DNA from: Rhodobacterales bacterium
GTDB lineage: Bacteria; Pseudomonadota; Alphaproteobacteria; Rhodobacterales; Rhodobacteraceae
Assembly (NCBI GenBank): GCA_026400355.1
Contig: JAPLPE010000015.1
Coordinates: 124,001-188,000, forward strand
Reading direction: 5' to 3'
Length of the DNA: 64,000 bases
Shown here piece by piece: positions 45,344 to 54,143 of this stretch; position 1 is the stretch's first letter; each line of letters begins with the position of its first letter. Position numbers and translations under genes: made by a program. The notes beneath the pieces were generated by a model, which ran no database searches, was not told the DNA's origin, and saw only the letters and a program-made list of their open reading frames with translations.

Positions 45344-45910
45344 TCAAGGTAGGCTGGGGGCGTATAGACCAGCCTTCCGGCGCTGCCAAGAGGGGTTGCA
45401 CGGATTTTCGGAACCTAGCCCGCAACCGGTTTCCGCCGGCCGGGGCACGACCCGCAGAACGATGCCCGCTGCCACCAGCGCCGCCGCCCCCAAGAACCCG
45501 GCCAGTGGCGCATCCGGGTCCAGCACCGCGCTCAACCACCGCCCCGGCAGCAATGTGAACACCCCCGCCACGCCCAGCGCCCGGACGTAAAGCCCCAGCA
45601 TCCCCGCCCTATGCGCCGCAAAGTGCCCGGCCCGCGCCGCCGACACGGCCTGCCACAACCCCAAAAGCGTGAAGACCGACAGCAGGTGAATCACTGAGAA
45701 CTTCCCCAGCATCCGGCCCTCGTGGATCAGGAAGGACGACAGCACCACTGCGGCCCTGGCCCCCACCCAGACCCGGCCCAGCCCCTTGTGCCAGCGCTCC
45801 CGGCGCCGCCGCAGCATCGTCTAGGGCCCCAGCACGATCGCGCACAGGGCAGCAACAACATGGGACTTAGTCACAAACGGGGCATCCGGAAGCGGTGTCA
45901 GTGTCATCAT
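45344..45910 (-). pseudogene. DUF2306-type membrane protein, interrupted by an in-frame TAG
   Basis: The frame starts at the ATG at 45910 (or 45907): MTLTPLPDAPFVTKSHVVAA, then CAIVLGP, then TAG at 45821-45823, and resumes in the same frame with TMLRRRRERWHKGLGRVWV, GKFSVIHLLSVFTLLGLWQ and GVAGVFTLLPGRW. These are the conserved blocks of DUF2306 proteins of Rhodobacteraceae (four helices, unknown role). The stop replaces what may have been a Gln codon, and no other damage is seen. Translation from the internal ATG at 45817 would lack the first helix. The C-terminus runs up to the tRNA-Leu gene. Confidence 0.75.
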
Positions 45911-46039
45911 GCCAAGCCTTTCAACGCCGCAGGGGGCAGACTTTGCAGCCCGGGGCGGCTATGGTACAGTGGCGTCAGACGTGATCGCCCTGGCAGGCCG
46001 CCTGCACAACGTCCACTTCGTCAGGAACGGAACCCCTGC

Positions 46040-46836
46040 GTGACCGACGCCCCCCCGTCATCCGCGAAGCGCGAAATACGCGCCCGTCTGAAGGCACCGC
46101 TTGTGGTCGCCACGATGGCGGGCATGTGGTGATGCTTGCGATCTCTGGCCCCTTCCGCACACTTGATCTGCTCGGTCTTTTCCAAAGGCTGATCTACCGG
46201 ACCGCCGTCATTTTCCTCACCTGCGGCGCGGGCACCGCCGTCAGCGGCTTTCTCACCCACCACCCGCGCCTCCGCCTGGCCCCCATCCCGCGCATCCCGC
46301 TCATCTCGCGCGCCTTGGGCCTCGCCGTCACGCTCGTCCTCACCCTGACCGACCTCGTCATCCTGGGCGATCTCCCCGACGGCCCCGGCGAAATGTTCGG
46401 CAAAACAGGCGCGGCCCTCCTCGTCTCAACCGTCATCGTGACCCTTGGCCATCTCGCCGCCCGCACCGAACCCGCACCCGCCACAACAAACCGCCCCGCC
46501 ATCATTTTCGACCGCCTGCCGCTCGAAAAACGCGGGGTCCTCCTGTCGCTTTCGGTCGAGGATCCCTATGTCCGCAATTCCACGACCAAAGGCTCTGCCA
46601 TGATCCTGATGCGCCTTGCCGATGCCATCCGCGAAGCGGGCGATACGCCCGGCCTGCAGGCCCACCGTTCGCACCGGGTCGCCCGCGCCGCTGTGGCCTC
46701 GGCCTGCAAGACCGGCGAAACCGCCGTCCTCACGCTCCTGAACGGGACCCAGAACCCCGTCAGCCGCCGCTGCATCACCGATCTGCGCACGGCGGGCCTC
46801 TGGCCCGCCCGCCCGTCCGAACGGACCGCTCCATGA
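46040..46836 (+). pseudogene. LytTR-domain membrane protein with an apparent frameshift
   Basis: The 5' part, from a GTG at 46040, reads VTDAPPSSAKREIRARLKAPLVVATMAGMW then stop. The 3' part, in a frame shifted by 2 nt at about 46124-46126, continues [18 protein letters not shown] with four hydrophobic segments and a LytTR DNA-binding domain ([46 protein letters not shown]). The two halves join to the usual N-terminus of this family. A GTG at 46126 could initiate a shortened protein without the cytoplasmic leader. The 3' end overlaps lipB by 4 bp. Confidence 0.65.
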
Positions 46837-47498
46837 TCGACTGGATCGCCACCGACGGCCTGACCGACTACGCCGCCGCCACCGCCTTCATGGAGACCCG
46901 CGCCGACGCCATCGCCGCCGGCACCGCACCCGAGACGATCTGGTTCGTCGAACACCCGCCCCTCTACACCGCAGGCACCTCGGCCAAGGTCAAAGACCTG
47001 ACCGACCCCGACCGATTTCCCGTCTACACGTCCAAGCGTGGAGGCCAGTATACCTACCACGGCCCCGGCCAGCGTGTGGTCTATGTCATGCTCAACGTGG
47101 CCGAACGTGGCCGTGATGTGCGCTGCTTTGTCCGCGATCTGGAATCCTGGATCATCGCGACCCTGGCCGAATTCAACGTGACCGGCGAAATCCGCAACGG
47201 CCGCGTCGGCGTCTGGGTCCAGCGCCCCGACAAACCCCGCACCGCGACCGCAGAGATCGCCGAAGACAAGATCGCCGCCCTTGGCATCCGCCTGCGGAAA
47301 TGGGTCAGCTTTCACGGCCTCTCGATCAACGTCGATCCGGACCTGTCGCATTTCGACGGCATCGTCCCCTGCGGCATCCGCGACCATGGCGTGACATCAC
47401 TCGTTGACCTCGGCCTTCCGGTCACGATGACCGACCTCGACCTCGCGCTGCGACGCACCTTTGACGCCGCCATGACACGCAGGTCCTGCGCCGCCTGA
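46833..47498 (+). CDS. lipB: octanoyltransferase LipB
   Basis: 221 residues. It transfers octanoyl groups from acyl carrier protein to lipoyl domains, the first step of lipoate assembly. The catalytic region shows [16 protein letters not shown], the Lys in [19 protein letters not shown], and the acyl-cysteine in [13 protein letters not shown]. The ATG lies in the ATGA overlap with the LytTR gene, so translation may depend partly on coupling to that damaged gene. Downstream lies a hairpin that serves the convergent gene. Confidence 0.95.
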   Translation: MIDWIATDGLTDYAAATAFMETRADAIAAGTAPETIWFVEHPPLYTAGTSAKVKDLTDPDRFPVYTSKRGGQYTYHGPGQRVVYVMLNVAERGRDVRCFVRDLESWIIATLAEFNVTGEIRNGRVGVWVQRPDKPRTATAEIAEDKIAALGIRLRKWVSFHGLSINVDPDLSHFDGIVPCGIRDHGVTSLVDLGLPVTMTDLDLALRRTFDAAMTRRSCAA

Positions 47499-47514
47499 CC
47501 TGCCGCAACGAAAA

Positions 47515-47545
47515 GGGCGCGGCCTGCTATCCGCAGCCCGCGCCC
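47515..47545 (-). terminator. rho-independent terminator of the HdeA-like gene
   Basis: Stem GGGCGCGG/CCGCGCCC with a nested CTGC/GCAG stem; on the reverse strand the hairpin is followed by TTTT. It lies 28 bp after the HdeA-like stop and just past the convergent lipB. Confidence 0.75.
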
Positions 47546-47572
47546 CCTGTCACCGCCAAAGCGGCGACGGAA

Positions 47573-47854
47573 TTACATCTTCTTGAGCACTTCGATCAGG
47601 ACGGCCTCGCCAGCCTGGCCTTCGCAGATCCCGGTGACGGCGGTTTTGACTTCGTCAAACGTAGCGCCTTCGGGGATCGACAGGTTGATGTTGCTTTCCT
47701 TCGCGGTATTGCGCAGCGCGTCGATGGCGGCCGACTGGGCTTCGGGGCTCATCGCCGCGAATTCGGCGCAGGTGGGGTTGGCTTCATCGGCAAGCACAGC
47801 GGTCGAAACAGCCGAAACCAGAGCGGCGGCAGCGATGAGGGCAGCGAACTTCAT
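47573..47854 (-). CDS. small periplasmic HdeA-like protein with two cysteines
   Basis: 93 residues from the ATG at 47854 (GGAGAG 5 nt upstream). A Sec signal (MKFAALIAAAALVSAVSTAVLA) leaves a 70-residue mature protein that begins near PTCAEFAAMSPEAQ and has a second Cys in TGICEGQAG. One disulfide around a helical core is the layout of HdeA-type acid-stress chaperones. It is clearly paralogous with the lipoprotein encoded at 48108 (same C...M.P...AI...R.TA...I.LSI...C pattern). It is monocistronic with its own terminator. The chaperone function is inferred. Confidence 0.78.
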   Translation of the reverse strand: MKFAALIAAAALVSAVSTAVLADEANPTCAEFAAMSPEAQSAAIDALRNTAKESNINLSIPEGATFDEVKTAVTGICEGQAGEAVLIEVLKKM

Positions 47855-48107
47855 GTTACTCTCCAAAAGTTAGAACGGCAACACCACGTCGCCGTAGAAT
47901 CGCATGTGGCTTATGCCCACTCAAGTTTGGCGCTGTAAAGTAAATTTCTTTCAATGCGCCAACATCACTGACCTTTTTTCCTCCATTACGCCATTTTGAT
48001 ATGCATCAGGCGCAAACAATTGGCCGACAGGGGTTTCCCTCTGCCGGCTCATTTCGACCGGATCAGGCCCCACAGAACAAGAGCCAGCCGATCCTTGTTT
48101 CTGCGGT

Positions 48108-48407
48108 TTACAGCCCGACCGCGCTCAGAATATCTGCGTCCGGGGTCGCCTGGCATCCGGCATCGATGATCGCCTCGATCTCGCTGTTGGTGGCAGGGAA
48201 GGCAATCGACAACTGGATAGCCCTGTTCTGCGCGGTTGACCGCACATCATTGATCGCCACTCCGCGCGGACCCGGCGGCATGACGAGCCACGACTCGCAG
48301 CTGATCAGATTGCTGTAGGGATTGCCGTCCTCCTCACTGCAGCCCGAGATCAGCAGAAGCGCTGCAAGACCAGCAGCAGCCATCAATGGTGTCTTGTATG
48401 TCATCAT
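48108..48407 (-). CDS. small lipoprotein paralogous to the HdeA-like protein
   Basis: 99 residues from the ATG at 48407 (or 48404), with AGGG upstream. The signal ends in a lipobox (LLLISGC). The mature part contains ISCESWLVMPPGPRGVAINDVRSTAQNRAIQLSI, split here as ISCESWLVMPPG and AINDVRSTAQN, and a second Cys in DAGCQATPD. Alignment by eye with the 47573 product gives the same spacing of Cys, Met-Pro, Arg-x-Thr-Ala and Leu-Ser-Ile. One paralogue is therefore soluble and the other lipid-anchored. The 240-bp gap between them is AT-richer and probably contains the promoter of the first. Confidence 0.72.
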   Translation of the reverse strand: MMTYKTPLMAAAGLAALLLISGCSEEDGNPYSNLISCESWLVMPPGPRGVAINDVRSTAQNRAIQLSIAFPATNSEIEAIIDAGCQATPDADILSAVGL

Positions 48408-48542
48408 ATCCCTCGCCAAAGCGGCAGAGCTTGTCCGTTCTGCCTGATCAACGCAATGATGCGGCGCACAATCGCGCTTTGTAAAGTCGTCGTGAACACG
48501 CCCTGCGCAGGTTTTCCCGCCCGGACGCCCCATCACCCGCCG

Positions 48543-48941
48543 TCAGGACGGCGCATCCACCATCTGGATCAACTGCACCAGATTGCCGCAGGTATCGTCC
48601 AGAACTGCCATCTTCACCGGCCCCGTCGCCATCGGCTGCAGGGTGAATACCACCCCCAGCGCCGCCAGCCGCGCATGTTCGGCCTCCAGATCATCGACCA
48701 TGAACGATATTGCCGGAATCCCGTCCGCCACCAGCGCCGTCTTGTAGGGCCCCGCAGCCGGATGCGCGCTCGGCTCCAGCAACAACTCCGTCCCGCCCGG
48801 CTGCTCGGGCGACACGACAGTCAGCCAGCGGTGTTCGCCCATCGGTATGTCATGCTTCACGGTGAAACCCAGCTTGCCGGTGTAAAAGCCAAATGCCTTC
48901 GCCTGATCGTCGACAAAGACACTCGTGATGTAGATCCGCAT
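48543..48941 (-). CDS. VOC family protein (glyoxalase/bleomycin-resistance type)
   Basis: 132 residues, two beta-alpha-beta-beta-beta modules. ITSVFVDDQAKAFGFYTGKLGFTVKHDIP is the first module's start; PAISFMVDDLEAEHARLAALGVVF and DDTCGNLVQLIQ complete the second. Metal ligands typical of the fold (a Glu/His pair and the final Gln/Glu) are partly present. The reaction is unknown. A broken ArsR-type regulator gene lies 28 bp upstream on the same strand, a common pairing, so this gene may now be unregulated. Confidence 0.88.
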   Translation of the reverse strand: MRIYITSVFVDDQAKAFGFYTGKLGFTVKHDIPMGEHRWLTVVSPEQPGGTELLLEPSAHPAAGPYKTALVADGIPAISFMVDDLEAEHARLAALGVVFTLQPMATGPVKMAVLDDTCGNLVQLIQMVDAPS

Positions 48942-48969
48942 GATTCCTTCTCCCTGAAGTTACGGCCTG

Positions 48970-49266
48970 TCAGCCAGCCAGCCCGACCGCATCTTGCGGC
49001 GGACCAAGGCCGACCGAATGGGCCTTCGACCATCCTTTCCAGACTACAACGACCAGCCTCGCCCGCTCCGGCATCTCCAGATGCTGCAATTCCGTCTGCC
49101 GCCCGCATGCGCCGGTCGCGGCGACACAGATTTCGACCAGTGACTGCTCCGGCCGCGCCTGCAAGGACACCAGAATCCACCGTCGTTACGGACGCGCCAG
49201 CGCCTCGAAGGCAAGGTCGACCTGTTCGTCCTGCATGCGCAGGATGATGCAGTAATATGACTGCAT
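48970..49266 (-). pseudogene. ArsR-type regulator, interrupted by an in-frame TAA
   Basis: The frame from ATG 49266 or 49236 reads MQDEQVDLAFEALARP, then TAA (49186-49188), then continues in frame RRWILVSLQARPEQS. That is the start of an ArsR winged-helix protein, where family members have one residue at the stop position. Further on, RQTELQHLEMPERARLVVVVWKG matches the recognition helix-wing region, but the helix before it (CVAATGACG) is degenerate. Non-functional. It precedes the intact VOC gene. Confidence 0.68.
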
Positions 49267-49298
49267 GCGAATGATCGGTCCGCTCGCATGTAAGTCGC

Positions 49299-49952
49299 TT
49301 ATCCCCCGGCCTTCTCCTGCAATGCCGCCCGCCACCCCGGATCCAGCGCGTTCAGCCCCGCCAGAAGCCAGGCTTCTTCCGGATCAACCCGCGCCGCCAA
49401 GACAGCCCCGGTCACCCGCTTCACCGTGAAACCCGGGTGCGGCCGCTCGGTCAACTCGAGTTCATCCCCCGGTTCCGCCATCCCCTCACTCAAGACGCGG
49501 TAATACCACCCCGTCCGCAGGGTCTTGCGGACAAGATAGGCCATTTCCTCCACCCCGGTATGCGCCACCAGTTTCCAGCAGGGCTGCCGCCCCTGACTGA
49601 TCTGCACGACAGCCGTCCCGAACCGGAACACGTCGCCAATGCAGACCTCCTCCTCCATCATCCCCACTGTCGTCAGGTTCTCCCCGAACCCGCCGGGCCG
49701 GAAAACCTCCCGCACGCCCAGTTCAGCAGCCCAGGCCGCATGGTGTTCGCCCGGATAATGGTGAATGGCCTTCCCTTCCCCGCCATGCACCGTCAAGTCC
49801 GCCTGCACATCGCCCCACAGCCCGCCCTGCGTCACCACCCGCCGGCCCTCTGCGGCAACCTTGCCTATCGCCGACGACGGCCGCCCCGGCCAGCGGTCCC
49901 GAACCTCCCCCACAAAGATCTTGGTCACCGTCGCAGACAGGGCGGGCAACAT
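49299..49952 (-). CDS. MOSC domain-containing protein (YiiM-like)
   Basis: 217 residues from the ATG at 49952 (AAGGAA upstream). MOSC motifs: LTVHGGEGKAIHHYPGEHHAAW, FRPGGFGENLTTVGM and ISQGRQPCWKL, where the Cys is the proposed molybdenum ligand. The YiiM-type C-terminal 3-alpha segment follows. Such proteins reduce N-hydroxylated compounds using the molybdenum cofactor, which links loosely to moaA in this window. It is divergent from ctaD. Confidence 0.9.
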   Translation of the reverse strand: MLPALSATVTKIFVGEVRDRWPGRPSSAIGKVAAEGRRVVTQGGLWGDVQADLTVHGGEGKAIHHYPGEHHAAWAAELGVREVFRPGGFGENLTTVGMMEEEVCIGDVFRFGTAVVQISQGRQPCWKLVAHTGVEEMAYLVRKTLRTGWYYRVLSEGMAEPGDELELTERPHPGFTVKRVTGAVLAARVDPEEAWLLAGLNALDPGWRAALQEKAGG

Positions 49953-50171
49953 GACAATTCCTTCATTCAATCCCGAACGCCCCCACCCTATCACCCTGTG
50001 GCCGGATGGAAACCTTCCGCCCCTTGCTAGCCCCTGCGCTGTTTTATCCCAATGTCCCCGCGCGGTGGAATCTTGCCCCCATGCAAGCAAGCCTCTAGAA
50101 CTTGCGCCAAGCGTCGTGGCCACACTGACTCGGACCACGCGATCACCGTAGCCATTTCTGGAGTGCGCCCC

Positions 50172-51845
50172 ATGGCAGACGCCGCCATCCACGGCCATGA
50201 ACACCACGATGAACGGGGCTTCTTCACCCGCTGGTTCATGTCGACCAACCACAAGGACATCGGGATTCTCTATCTCTTCGTGTCCGGCTTCGTAGGCTTC
50301 ATCGCCGTCGCCTTCACCGTCTACATGCGGATGGAGCTGATGCACCCCGGCGTGCAGTACATGTGCCTTGAAGGCATGCATTTCCTGCCGCAGGACCCGG
50401 CCACCTGCACTCCGAACGGCCACCTGTGGAACGTGCTGATCACCTACCACGGCGTCCTGATGATGTTCTTCGTCGTCATCCCGGCGCTCTTCGGCGGTTT
50501 CGGCAATTACCTCATGCCGCTCCAGATCGGCGCGCCCGACATGGCGTTCCCCCGTCTGAACAACCTCTCCTTCTGGCTCTATGTCACGGGCTGCGCCCTC
50601 GGCATCGCCTCCATGTTCTCTCCGGGCGGCAACGGTCAACCGGGTTCGGGCGTGGGCTGGGTCATGTACCCGCCGCTTTCGACGCATGAAGACGGCATGT
50701 CGATGGACCTCGCGATCTTCGCTGTCCACGTGTCGGGGGCCTCTTCGATCCTCGGCGCGATCAACATGATCACGACCTTCCTCAACATGCGCGCCCCCGG
50801 CATGACCATGCACAAGGTGCCGCTCTTCTCCTGGTCGATCTTCGTCACGGCCTGGCTGATCCTCCTTGCCCTGCCCGTTCTGGCCGGCGCGATCACCATG
50901 CTCCTCATGGACCGCAACTTCGGCACGACCTTCTTTGATCCGGCCGGCGGCGGTGACCCGGTCCTCTACCAGCACATCCTGTGGTTCTTTGGCCACCCGG
51001 AAGTGTACATCATCATCATCCCCGGCTTTGGCATCATCAGCCACGTCATCGCCACCTTCTCGCGCAAGCCCATCTTCGGCTACCTGCCGATGGTTTATGC
51101 GATGGTCGCCATAGGCGTGCTGGGTTTTGTCGTCTGGGCGCACCACATGTACACGTCAGGCATGTCGCTGACGCAGCAGTCCTACTTCATGTTGGCCACG
51201 ATGGTCATCGCCGTCCCGACCGGGGTCAAGATATTCTCCTGGATCGCGACGATGTGGGGCGGTTCGGTCGAATTCAAGACGCCCATGCTCTGGGCCTTCG
51301 GCTTCCTCTTCCTCTTCACCGTCGGCGGCGTGACCGGGATCGTCCTGTCGCAGGCCGCCATCGACCGCGCCTACCATGACACCTACTACGTCGTGGCGCA
51401 CTTCCACTACGTGATGTCGCTCGGTGCCGTGTTCGCGATCTTCGCGGGCATCTACTTCTACTTCCCCAAGTTCACCGGGAAAATGCTGCCCGAATGGGCG
51501 GGCAAGGTTCACTTCTTCGCCATGTTCATCGGCGCGAACCTGACCTTCTTCCCGCAGCACTTCCTTGGCCGTCAGGGCATGCCCCGCCGCTACATCGACT
51601 ACCCCGAGGCGTTTGCCTACTGGAACTACATCTCCTCGATCGGCGCCTTCATCGCCTTCGCCTCGTTCCTGTTCTTCATCGCCGTCCTGTTCTGGACGCT
51701 GGCCCGCGCCCCCAGGACCGCCGGGGCCAACCCCTGGAACGAATGGGCCGACACGCTGGAATGGACCCTGCCTTCGCCGCCACCCGAACATACGTTCGAA
51801 ACGCTGCCCAAGCAGTCCGACTGGGACAAGCAACACGCGCACTAA
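50172..51845 (+). CDS. ctaD: cytochrome c oxidase subunit I (aa3 type)
   Basis: 557 residues, twelve helices. The heme a and a3/CuB ligands are in [33 protein letters not shown] (His and Tyr of the cross-linked pair, with the D-channel Glu), WAHHMYTSG (two CuB His) and [12 protein letters not shown] (both heme His). The D-pathway Asn cluster ([24 protein letters not shown]) is intact. This is the catalytic subunit that reduces oxygen and pumps protons. The start at 50172 was preferred because the upstream in-frame stretch is not conserved. It stands apart from other cta genes, as is usual in this group. Confidence 0.97.
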   Translation: MADAAIHGHEHHDERGFFTRWFMSTNHKDIGILYLFVSGFVGFIAVAFTVYMRMELMHPGVQYMCLEGMHFLPQDPATCTPNGHLWNVLITYHGVLMMFFVVIPALFGGFGNYLMPLQIGAPDMAFPRLNNLSFWLYVTGCALGIASMFSPGGNGQPGSGVGWVMYPPLSTHEDGMSMDLAIFAVHVSGASSILGAINMITTFLNMRAPGMTMHKVPLFSWSIFVTAWLILLALPVLAGAITMLLMDRNFGTTFFDPAGGGDPVLYQHILWFFGHPEVYIIIIPGFGIISHVIATFSRKPIFGYLPMVYAMVAIGVLGFVVWAHHMYTSGMSLTQQSYFMLATMVIAVPTGVKIFSWIATMWGGSVEFKTPMLWAFGFLFLFTVGGVTGIVLSQAAIDRAYHDTYYVVAHFHYVMSLGAVFAIFAGIYFYFPKFTGKMLPEWAGKVHFFAMFIGANLTFFPQHFLGRQGMPRRYIDYPEAFAYWNYISSIGAFIAFASFLFFIAVLFWTLARAPRTAGANPWNEWADTLEWTLPSPPPEHTFETLPKQSDWDKQHAH

Positions 51846-51902
51846 CGCCGCTGGCCTGAACACGGCCATCGGGGGCGCCGGCGTGATCCGGCGCCCCTTC
51901 GC

Positions 51903-52424
51903 ATGAGAGGCATGATGCCGCCGCACCACACCGTCATCGTCTGCGCCACACCCCGCACCGGCAGCACGCTGCTCTGCGCCCGCCTTGCCCCAAGCGGCGT
52001 CGGCGGGTCCCCGGAAAGCTGTTACCGGGCCAAGGATTGTGCCGGCCATGCCCGTACCCGCCGCCGCGATGCCGTCGCGCAGGCCGTCTCCCGCCTCAAG
52101 GCCGAGGACTCGCAGGTCTGGCACCTCGACCGCACCAAAGCCACCCGCGCCTGCATCCCGACCCATGACGCAACCCGCCTCGACGCCTTCATCGCCGCGA
52201 CCGCGACCGCGACCGGCAAAGCTCTCCGGGGCACTTGGTTCGCCGTCAACGGCCTGACCAGCGTCGCCCTCTGGTCCAAGGACCTCGTCGCACAGGTCCG
52301 CCGTGCCATGACAGCGATGGGCCTTACCCCACCGCCCGTCCCCCTCTCCGTCCCCAATCGCCACATGGCGGACGCGCAAAGCGCCGGCGGGCCCCGCCCC
52401 TACCGGCAGGGGCGCGTGCTCTGA
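51903..52424 (+). pseudogene. Stf0-type sulfotransferase with a large internal deletion
   Basis: 173 residues. The PAPS-binding start VIVCATPRTGSTLLCARLA and GGSPESCYRAKD match Stf0 sulfotransferases. The sequence then jumps to RRRDAVAQAVSRLKAEDSQVWHLD, a block that lies about 75 residues further on in whole proteins, and ends with a recognisable WFAVNGLTSVALWSKDLVAQVRRAMTAMGL. The missing region contains substrate-binding residues. The remaining frame is open, so a shortened protein may still be made, but it is unlikely to be active. It touches the DUF2244 gene (TGATG). Confidence 0.65.
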
Positions 52425-52951
52425 TGCCCTACGAATGGACCGTCATACCGACCGGAAACATGCCGGATACCCCGCCCGCAAGCACCCCGGATACCCCAAA
52501 GGCCGAGCTTCATCTCTGGCCCTATCGCTCCCTTCCCAATCGGGGCTTCGTCATCTTCATCGGCATGACGGCCCTGATGTTCGCCTTTCCCCTGATTCAG
52601 GTTCTGGGCACTCCGGTCCTCTGGGGAATCCTGCCCTTCATCCTGATCGTGGTCGCGGCCCTCTGGTACGGCCTCCGCCGCAGCCATGCCGACGGCACCG
52701 TGCTCGAAGAACTCCGCCTCTGGCCCGACCGCGTGACCCTCACCCGCACCGGCCCCCGCCGGGCGCATCACTTCTGGGAAGCCAACCCCCACTGGGTCCG
52801 CGTCACGCTCTACCCCACCGGCGGCCCGGTCGAAAACTACCTCACCCTCAAGGGCTCCGGCCGCGAGGTTGAAATCGGCGCCTTCCTCTCGGAAGACGAA
52901 CGCGTGGCCCTCAGTCAGGAACTCCAGGCCGCCCTCTCGGACCTGCGCTGA
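52424..52951 (+). CDS. DUF2244 domain-containing membrane protein
   Basis: 175 residues from the ATG at 52424, overlapping the previous stop. Two hydrophobic helices (FVIFIGMTALMFAFPLIQV and GILPFILIVVAALWYGL) follow LHLWPYRSLPNRGF. Behind them lie VLEELRLWPDRVTLTRTGP, WEANPHWVRVTLYPTGGPVENYLTL and the final helix EIGAFLSEDERVALSQELQAAL. This is the complete DUF2244 pattern, common beside cytochrome oxidase genes in alphaproteobacteria, so a role in respiration or membrane homeostasis is possible. It may be co-transcribed with ctaD. Confidence 0.9.
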   Translation: MPYEWTVIPTGNMPDTPPASTPDTPKAELHLWPYRSLPNRGFVIFIGMTALMFAFPLIQVLGTPVLWGILPFILIVVAALWYGLRRSHADGTVLEELRLWPDRVTLTRTGPRRAHHFWEANPHWVRVTLYPTGGPVENYLTLKGSGREVEIGAFLSEDERVALSQELQAALSDLR

Positions 52952-53671
52952 ACTTTCAGCAATCCGACCCTCCTGATTCCAACCTCCGACATCGCGAATG
53001 ATCTGCCTCCTTCGACGGCAAGATCACATTCCGGTAATTGAAGTATCCCATGACGTCTCTTGGCATCGGCACCGCTGTCGACGCCGCCCAGACCCTCATC
53101 GAAAGAGAGACGGGCGGCCATAACCAGCACCGGCACCGGCACAGGCACAGGCGGCATAACGGTACGTCCTTCAAGGATGTTTTCAGGCGCGCTGGTGGCA
53201 GTCTCATCAGCACCATCCTTGGCGGTGCCGGGAACGCCCAATACCATGTCAGCAGTACGAGCGTCCTTCTGTCCTGGGCCACTCTTCTGACGGAATCAAC
53301 AACCGCAGGGTGGGTGAAACCTACCGTCCCGCCCGCCGAACCCGGTATTCTCCGAACCAAGCAACGTCCGCCCTGTTGACCCACTGTTCACCCGCAGGTG
53401 CTATCAAAGGTGAACAAATCCCTGCTTCACCGCGCAAAAGATACCGACGCAATACCGACGTAATACCGACGCGATACCGACACTCCACCGACGCTGGTTT
53501 TCTATTTTGAATCATAGAGTTACGTCCCATCCGGCAAGACAGGTGTCGCATCTTCGAAAAGTTGACAGCGGGTTAACGTGGACGCCGGGAACATTCCGCC
53601 CGCCGGGCCAAATCAATCATTGCAGGTTATCCCTTTGCAAATAAATGGAAATCCCGCATTCTCTCCTCGCT
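52952..53671. other. 720-bp region without a recognised gene; simple repeats
   Basis: Several short open frames exist (for example a reverse frame containing a PVPVPVPV stretch encoded by a (GGCACC)n-like repeat at about 53127-53150), but none shows a known family or a good ribosome site. A hairpin of the GGGTGGGTGAAACCTACC type lies at about 53307-53325. An 11-bp period tandem repeat is at 53441-53482. The right part (53490-53670) is AT-richer. Confidence 0.4.
53441..53482 (+). repeat. 11-bp period tandem repeat, four copies
   Basis: ATACCGACG occurs at 53441, 53452, 53463 and (last base changed) 53474, each separated by 2 nt. The 11-bp spacing is close to one helical turn. Confidence 0.85.
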
Positions 53672-53980
53672 TCAATCCGTCGGCTGAACCCCGTCGTAGC
53701 CCTCGACAATCGCCAGATCCATGATCGACCGTCCCGCCCGCAGCGCCATCGCCGCCGTATACTCGGACGAATGGTAACAATCCTTCGCCGCCTGCCATGA
53801 CGGAAACTCGATCACCACAACCCGCGACCGCACCGCGCCCTCAAGAACGTCCATCGGTCCGCCCCGGGTCAGGAAACGTGCCCCATAGGTCCGGAACGCC
53901 TCGCGGTCGGCCGCGACATAGGCCTTGTAACCTTCGGGATCAGTGACATCGACCATCGCGATCCAGTAGCCCTTGGTCAT
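53672..53980 (-). CDS. DUF1330 family protein
   Basis: 102 residues from the ATG at 53980. The ferredoxin-like dimeric alpha/beta-barrel pattern is clear: KGYWIAMVDVTDPEGYKAYV, FLTRGGPMDVLEG, RVVVIEFPSWQAAKDCYHSSEY and the ending YDGVQPT. The function of the family is unknown; it is a small cytosolic protein. It lies directly downstream of a duplicated fragment of the yqeY 3' end, on the same strand, which suggests it was originally the neighbour of yqeY before the RTX gene was inserted. Confidence 0.92.
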   Translation of the reverse strand: MTKGYWIAMVDVTDPEGYKAYVAADREAFRTYGARFLTRGGPMDVLEGAVRSRVVVIEFPSWQAAKDCYHSSEYTAAMALRAGRSIMDLAIVEGYDGVQPTD

Positions 53981-53993
53981 GTCACCGCCCCCG

Positions 53994-54041
53994 TTATCCA
54001 AGGCTGGCCTTCACCAGCGGCCCGGCCTTGCCGAAATCCAT
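53994..54041 (-). pseudogene. duplicated 3' end of yqeY (16 codons)
   Basis: Reverse reading MDFGKAGPLVKASLG-stop is nearly identical to the end of the intact yqeY product (MDFGKAGPLVKVKLG). The DNA match (54003-54041 against 55466-55505) has only about two or three differences. Upstream of it, similarity ceases at once. It marks one border of the segment carrying the RTX gene. Confidence 0.8.
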
Positions 54042-54143
54042 CCTCAGGTCTGCCGCACCTCAGGCACTTCCATGATCCTTGCCTCCTGCCCTGGCGATGT
54101 GCTGGACTTGCAGGCAGGACAACGCCCTTCCCGATCCCGCCCG

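Noticed and set aside
52915-53384. Overlapping ORFs downstream of the DUF2244 gene
   Set aside because: Low-complexity stretches (VPVPVPV, HRHRHRHR) arise from a simple DNA repeat, no ribosome site or family pattern was seen, and frames on both strands are equally open.
53441-53482. Short tandem repeats as a CRISPR array
   Set aside because: The repeat is 9 bp with 2-bp gaps, has no unique spacers and no cas genes are near.
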